A stretch of DNA of 64,000 nt from an uncultured Spirochaetales bacterium (GTDB lineage: Bacteria; UBP6; UBA1177): positions 186,001 to 250,000 of the forward strand of contig CACYHH010000004.1 in assembly GCA_902774115.1 (NCBI GenBank). Reading direction: 5' to 3'. Below the pieces are notes generated by a model. That model saw only the letters and a list, made by a program, of their open reading frames with translations. It had not been told where the DNA came from and ran no database searches. Numbering within the stretch: position 1 is the stretch's first letter; every line of letters starts with the position of its first letter. The position numbers were made by a program, and so were the translations under genes. Below are positions 60,662-64,000 of the stretch, one piece after another.

Positions 60662-60706
60662 AATTATCACCTCTCAAATATTACAATTAGCAAATTAGCA
60701 AATTTA

Positions 60707-60734
60707 TATTTACTTAAAAAATTTATTTTTTCAA
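60707..60734 (-). promoter_or_regulatory. possible promoter of the T4SS-like operon
   Basis: TTGAAA (60729-60734), 16-base spacer, TAAATA (60707-60712) on the reverse strand. The leader would contain two tandem copies of TTGCTAAT (60686-60701). Upstream at 60746-60763 two AATATT boxes 12 bases apart form an imperfect dyad. The whole gap is strongly AT-rich. Confidence 0.4.
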
Positions 60735-60832
60735 CTTTTTTATCGAATATTAGAAACAATATTGAATAAACTTTTGAAATTGTTACCATTATACTCGTAA
60801 AAATTTCAAAGCATATTCTCGATTTTCAACAT

Positions 60833-60860
60833 TTGAAATAATCGTAAATCGGTGCATAAT
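60833..60860 (+). promoter_or_regulatory. promoter of the lipid kinase gene
   Basis: TTGAAA (60833-60838), 16-base spacer, CATAAT (60855-60860), about 40 bases before the ATG. Confidence 0.5.
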
Positions 60861-60901
60861 CCCGCGTCTGTTGCGAAGAACGACTGAAACAGGAGTCTTT
60901 C

Positions 60902-61825
60902 ATGCTTGCAGTCATCATAAATCCGAAATCGGGCAAAAAACACCTGAAGCTGCAGCGGCAGTATCTGATGCGTCAGCTTGAAGAACACAATATCGCTTTC
61001 ACTTCCAAAGATACTGAGTACAAAGGCCACGCCACGGAAATCGCGCGGGATTTTGTAGAATCAGGATATGATCAGATTATGGTCTGGGGCGGCGACGGAA
61101 CTCTCAGCGAGACTGTGAACGGCATAATGACGGCAAAAATCCCCGAAGAGAAGCGGAAAAACATTCAGCTCGGCCTTATTCCGCGTGGCACTGGCAACGA
61201 TTTCGGACGTTTCTGGAGACTGACAAGAAATTACAAACGTTCTCTCGACATCTTTTTTGCCGGCAAGCCCCAGCCTTTGGATGTAGGATGTCTCACCTAC
61301 TTCAGCAACGGCAATGAACGGCATAAATATTTCATCAACTCGATCGGCTACGGCGTCGATCCGCTGACATGCGTCTATGCCGACAAGCTGAAACCCTTCA
61401 TTGGCTCGCATCATCTCAACTATCTTTTCGGTCTGATCGCGGCGCTTTTCAAACAAAAACCTGTTCCTGTCACGCTGAAAGTTGACGGAACCGAGTGCTT
61501 CAGGGCGGGACTTTTCACGATGAATGTAGGAAACGGCCCTTATTCCGGCGGCGGGATACGCCAGAACCCCGATGCAGACCCGCGGGACGGCATTTTCAAC
61601 GCGATGTTTGTCGAAAAACCGACTCTGAAACAACTTTTCAAGGCACTTCCCAATCTCTTCAACGGACATCTCACCGATGTGCCGGTGATCCACACGATAA
61701 AAGGCAGAGAAATAGAGATCGAAACTGAACAAAATGTTATTGTCGAAACTGACGGAATCTTAATGAATTATGAAGGGAACGGACGCTTAAGCTGCATCCA
61801 TAACGCGATAAATTTTATTATTTGA
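60902..61825 (+). CDS. diacylglycerol/lipid kinase family protein (YegS/DgkB-like)
   Basis: 307 residues. INPKSGKKHLK at the start, VWGGDGTLSETVNGI near 61 and GLIPRGTGNDFGRF near 91 are the ATP-site motifs of the DAGK catalytic family. These enzymes phosphorylate diacylglycerol or related lipids and recycle lipids left by envelope synthesis. The C-terminal beta domain (TMNVGNGPYSGGGIRQNPDA) is present. AGGAG precedes ATG. It overlaps convergent hutH by eight bases. Confidence 0.92.
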   Translation: MLAVIINPKSGKKHLKLQRQYLMRQLEEHNIAFTSKDTEYKGHATEIARDFVESGYDQIMVWGGDGTLSETVNGIMTAKIPEEKRKNIQLGLIPRGTGNDFGRFWRLTRNYKRSLDIFFAGKPQPLDVGCLTYFSNGNERHKYFINSIGYGVDPLTCVYADKLKPFIGSHHLNYLFGLIAALFKQKPVPVTLKVDGTECFRAGLFTMNVGNGPYSGGGIRQNPDADPRDGIFNAMFVEKPTLKQLFKALPNLFNGHLTDVPVIHTIKGREIEIETEQNVIVETDGILMNYEGNGRLSCIHNAINFII

Positions 61826-63344
61826 GAGCGCCGACAGCCTTTTCAGCCGTTTTTACGATCTCGTATTCCTTCTTGAGGACATTCATGAACATCGGGTGAA
61901 GGAAAGCGTCGTTTTCCATGAAAGGAACATCCTTGCGGATAAGTTTGTAAACTGGTTCGATTCCGATTCCTGCCTTCATCGGTTTTCTGAAATCGATCGC
62001 CTGCATTGCAGTGAGAAGCTCGATGCAGATGATCTTTACGGTGTTTTCAACAACAGCGGTGCACTTTCTTGCAGCAGTAGTACCCATGCTGACGTGGTCT
62101 TCCTTTCCGGCAGATGTCGGGATCGAATCGACTGTTGCGGGGAAAGACTGCGTTTTGTTTTCGCTTGCCAGACTTGCAGCCGCGACGTGAGCGATCATAA
62201 AGCCGCTGTTGAGACCTTTGTTTTTAACCAAAAATGCCGGAGCTGAGTTGAAAACGGGGTTGATGAGCTGCTCGATTCTTCTTTCGGAAATGCTTCCGAG
62301 CTCGGAAACAGCCGCAGTGAGATAGTCCATAACGAGTCCGATCGGCTCGCCGTGGAAGTTGCCGGCAGAGATCGTCTCTTTTTCGTCGGGGAAAATGAGC
62401 GGGTTATCAGTCGAAGAATTGAGCTCTGTCGTGATGACTTTTTCGACGTGGCGAAGAGCATCACGAACCGCGCCGTGAACCTGCGGAGCGCAGCGGAGGC
62501 TGTATGCGTCCTGGACTTTCGGGCAGTTGCGGTGGCTTTCGCGGATTTCAGAGTTTGCGATAAGTTTGAGAACGTTCTCGGAAACTTCCGCCTGTCCGGG
62601 GTGAGCTCTGACGATATTTACTTTCTGGTCGAAAGCGCGGTCAGTTCCCATGATGCCTTCGATCGTCGAAGTAAGCGCGATATCTGCAAGTTTAAGAAGG
62701 TTGTGGACTCTGTGGACTGCGAGAGCGCCGAGAGCCGTCATAACCTGCGTTCCGTTGATGAGAGCAAGTCCTTCTTTCGCCTTGAGGGTGATGGGTTTGA
62801 TCTTTTTCGCTTTGAAAACTTCGGCTGTATCGACCATTTTTCCGTCGTTAGTCATTACGAAACCTTCTCCGCAGAGAACGATCGCGAGATGAGCCAGAGG
62901 AGCAAGGTCGCCGCTTGCGCCGACACTGCCCTGCGACGGGATGAAAGGAATTATGTCTTTATTGAGGAGTTCAAGAAGTTTGTCGAAAGTCTCAAGTGAA
63001 ATTCCGCTGAAACCTTTCGCAAGAACGTTTGCGCGAAGAAGCATGATCGCTCTGACAGTCTCTTTGTTGAAAGGTGCGCCGACACCGATCGCGTGGCTGC
63101 GGATAAGGTTGATCTGAAGCGTTTCAAGGTCTTTGTGCTCGACTTTGACATCACTTAAGATTCCGAAACCGGTGTTGATACCGTAAACAGCCTTGTCATT
63201 TTTAAGAATCGAATCGACGAATTTGCGGCACTTCGCCATTTTAGCGCGCGTCTTTTCGTTGATCGCGACTTCCGCCTGACCTTTGGCAACTAAAACGACA
63301 TCATCGATCGTGAGATTTTCACCGTTAAGAAAAACTTTTTTCAT
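61818..63344 (-). CDS. hutH: histidine ammonia-lyase
   Basis: 508 residues, the usual length. GASGDLAPLAHLA near residue 142 forms the MIO electrophile from Ala-Ser-Gly. SQGSVGASG precedes it; the central QDAYSLRC and the STDNPL segment near 330 are also present. The enzyme converts histidine to urocanate, the first step of the Hut pathway. hutI is 28 kb away and hutU is not in the window. A TATAAG (63386-63391) upstream has no good -35 box. Confidence 0.96.
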   Translation of the reverse strand: MKKVFLNGENLTIDDVVLVAKGQAEVAINEKTRAKMAKCRKFVDSILKNDKAVYGINTGFGILSDVKVEHKDLETLQINLIRSHAIGVGAPFNKETVRAIMLLRANVLAKGFSGISLETFDKLLELLNKDIIPFIPSQGSVGASGDLAPLAHLAIVLCGEGFVMTNDGKMVDTAEVFKAKKIKPITLKAKEGLALINGTQVMTALGALAVHRVHNLLKLADIALTSTIEGIMGTDRAFDQKVNIVRAHPGQAEVSENVLKLIANSEIRESHRNCPKVQDAYSLRCAPQVHGAVRDALRHVEKVITTELNSSTDNPLIFPDEKETISAGNFHGEPIGLVMDYLTAAVSELGSISERRIEQLINPVFNSAPAFLVKNKGLNSGFMIAHVAAASLASENKTQSFPATVDSIPTSAGKEDHVSMGTTAARKCTAVVENTVKIICIELLTAMQAIDFRKPMKAGIGIEPVYKLIRKDVPFMENDAFLHPMFMNVLKKEYEIVKTAEKAVGALK

Positions 63345-63428
63345 AATTCCCTCTCAATTCAAGTTTATAAAACAAAAAACGGATGCTTATAGCACAAAAA
63401 ACTGAAAAAAGAATTTTAAAAAGATTTT

Positions 63429-63456
63429 TTGCCAGATTCTGAAATAATTTTAATAT
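63429..63456 (+). promoter_or_regulatory. promoter of the right-edge DUF58 gene
   Basis: TTGCCA (63429-63434), 16-base spacer, TAATAT (63451-63456), 47 bases before the ATG. Confidence 0.5.
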
Positions 63457-63503
63457 TAGCGCTGTTTTTTGACCGTTTTGGTCGTCATTTGCAGGGAATT
63501 GCG

Positions 63504-64000
63504 ATGCTGAACGAGGAATTGCTCAAAAAAATCAGATACATAGAGTTGAATGTAAAAAAGAAGGTGGACAGCTATTTCCAGGGCTCGTACCAGACTCTGT
63601 TCAAAGGGCACGGTCTGGAGTTTCAGGAAGTGCGCGAATACACCGAAAACGATGATGCAAGACTCATCGACTGGAACGTTACGGCGAGAACGGGAAAGCC
63701 TTTCGTCAAACTTTACCAGGAGGAACGCGAGCTTACAGTTCTGATCGTAGCAGATATTTCGGGTTCGAGTATTTACGGGCAGAACGAAGGGATCCGCGAC
63801 GCGATGACAACGATAGCGGCGGCACTCACTTTCAGCGCGATAAAAAATTCGGATAAAGTCGGCCTTCTTCTTTTTTCGGATAAGGTCGAGGAATACATTC
63901 CGCCGAGAAAAGGAAAGAACCACCTGCTCACCGTAATCCGCTCGCTTCTTACAGCCGAACCGACAGGGCACGGGACTGATCCAGACGCGGCTTTTACGTT
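63504..64000 (+). CDS. DUF58 domain protein, partial at right edge
   Basis: Open from ATG 63504 (AGGGA upstream) to the window end, 165 residues seen. GLEFQEVREYTENDDARLIDWN near residue 39 is the DUF58 signature, and TVLIVADISGSS near 77 starts a von Willebrand A-like fold with a DxSxS-type metal site. This soluble form without membrane segments is the one usually found beside MoxR ATPases. A moxR or further VWA genes may lie beyond the edge. Confidence 0.88.
   Translation, partial: MLNEELLKKIRYIELNVKKKVDSYFQGSYQTLFKGHGLEFQEVREYTENDDARLIDWNVTARTGKPFVKLYQEERELTVLIVADISGSSIYGQNEGIRDAMTTIAAALTFSAIKNSDKVGLLLFSDKVEEYIPPRKGKNHLLTVIRSLLTAEPTGHGTDPDAAFT

Noticed and set aside
48639-60670. Integrative conjugative element
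   Set aside because: No relaxase, coupling protein, integrase, tRNA target or oriT-like repeat was seen, and base composition of the genes is like that of the neighbours.
1-64000. tRNA, rRNA or CRISPR loci
   Set aside because: No cloverleaf, rRNA-like block or regularly spaced direct repeats were recognised in any intergenic gap.

Overview
The window is a dense, almost fully coding stretch of a diderm bacterial chromosome. No intergenic gap exceeds about 260 bases. The outer membrane is indicated by SurA/PpiC chaperones, several lipobox proteins and a predicted outer-membrane beta-barrel. A HgdC-type 2-hydroxyacyl-CoA dehydratase activase, histidine-degradation genes and a secreted alpha-amylase suggest an anaerobic or fermentative organism that uses amino acids and glucans. 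rpoN with ptsN, a tandem HD-GYP protein and a PurSL-type PurL would fit a deltaproteobacteria-like or candidate-phylum lineage, but I cannot place it. No rRNA, tRNA, CRISPR, transposase, integrase or prophage block was seen.

Layout. 0-3.3 kb: a GH13 amylase lipoprotein cut by the left edge, an ORF6N/PLD-like protein with palindromic repeats, and an FMN reductase. 3.3-8.3 kb: yajC-secD-secF-recJ operon. 8.4-15 kb: flippase, then divergently a TPR membrane protein and leuS. 15-18.5 kb: operon of a divergent Lgt-like protein, an LtaS-like membrane phosphatase-superfamily protein and a HAD phosphatase. 18.7-26.9 kb: radC, rpoN-ptsN-purL, and an HTH/receiver/HD-GYP signalling operon. 27-35 kb: activase-DUF58-queA and rpsT-hutI. 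35-42.6 kb: two parvulin-family proteins, an HU-like protein, purD-engB-SurA-like-parA, and an M18 aminopeptidase. 42.7-48.4 kb: HEAT-like lipoprotein, radical SAM protein and a second LtaS-like protein.

48.6-60.7 kb is the most unusual region. It is a nine-gene, mostly overlapping operon whose first seven products match, in order, VirB2, VirB3, VirB4, VirB6, VirB8, VirB9 and VirB10 of type IV secretion systems. They are followed by an outer-membrane barrel and a 1624-residue lipoprotein with Ig-like repeats. No VirB11, VirD4 coupling protein, relaxase or VirB1 is present, so this does not look like a conjugation module. It may be a chromosomal envelope machine that assembles a surface structure or exports a dedicated protein. 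The right end holds a lipid kinase, hutH and a second DUF58 gene cut by the edge.

Almost every promoter I could find has a TTG-type -35 box and a TATAAT-like -10 box separated by 16 bases, which looks like a genome-wide preference. Several starts appear to be TTG or GTG chosen by a well-placed Shine-Dalgarno site (rpsT, yajC, the pilin-like gene, the HD-GYP gene, the ORF6N gene).
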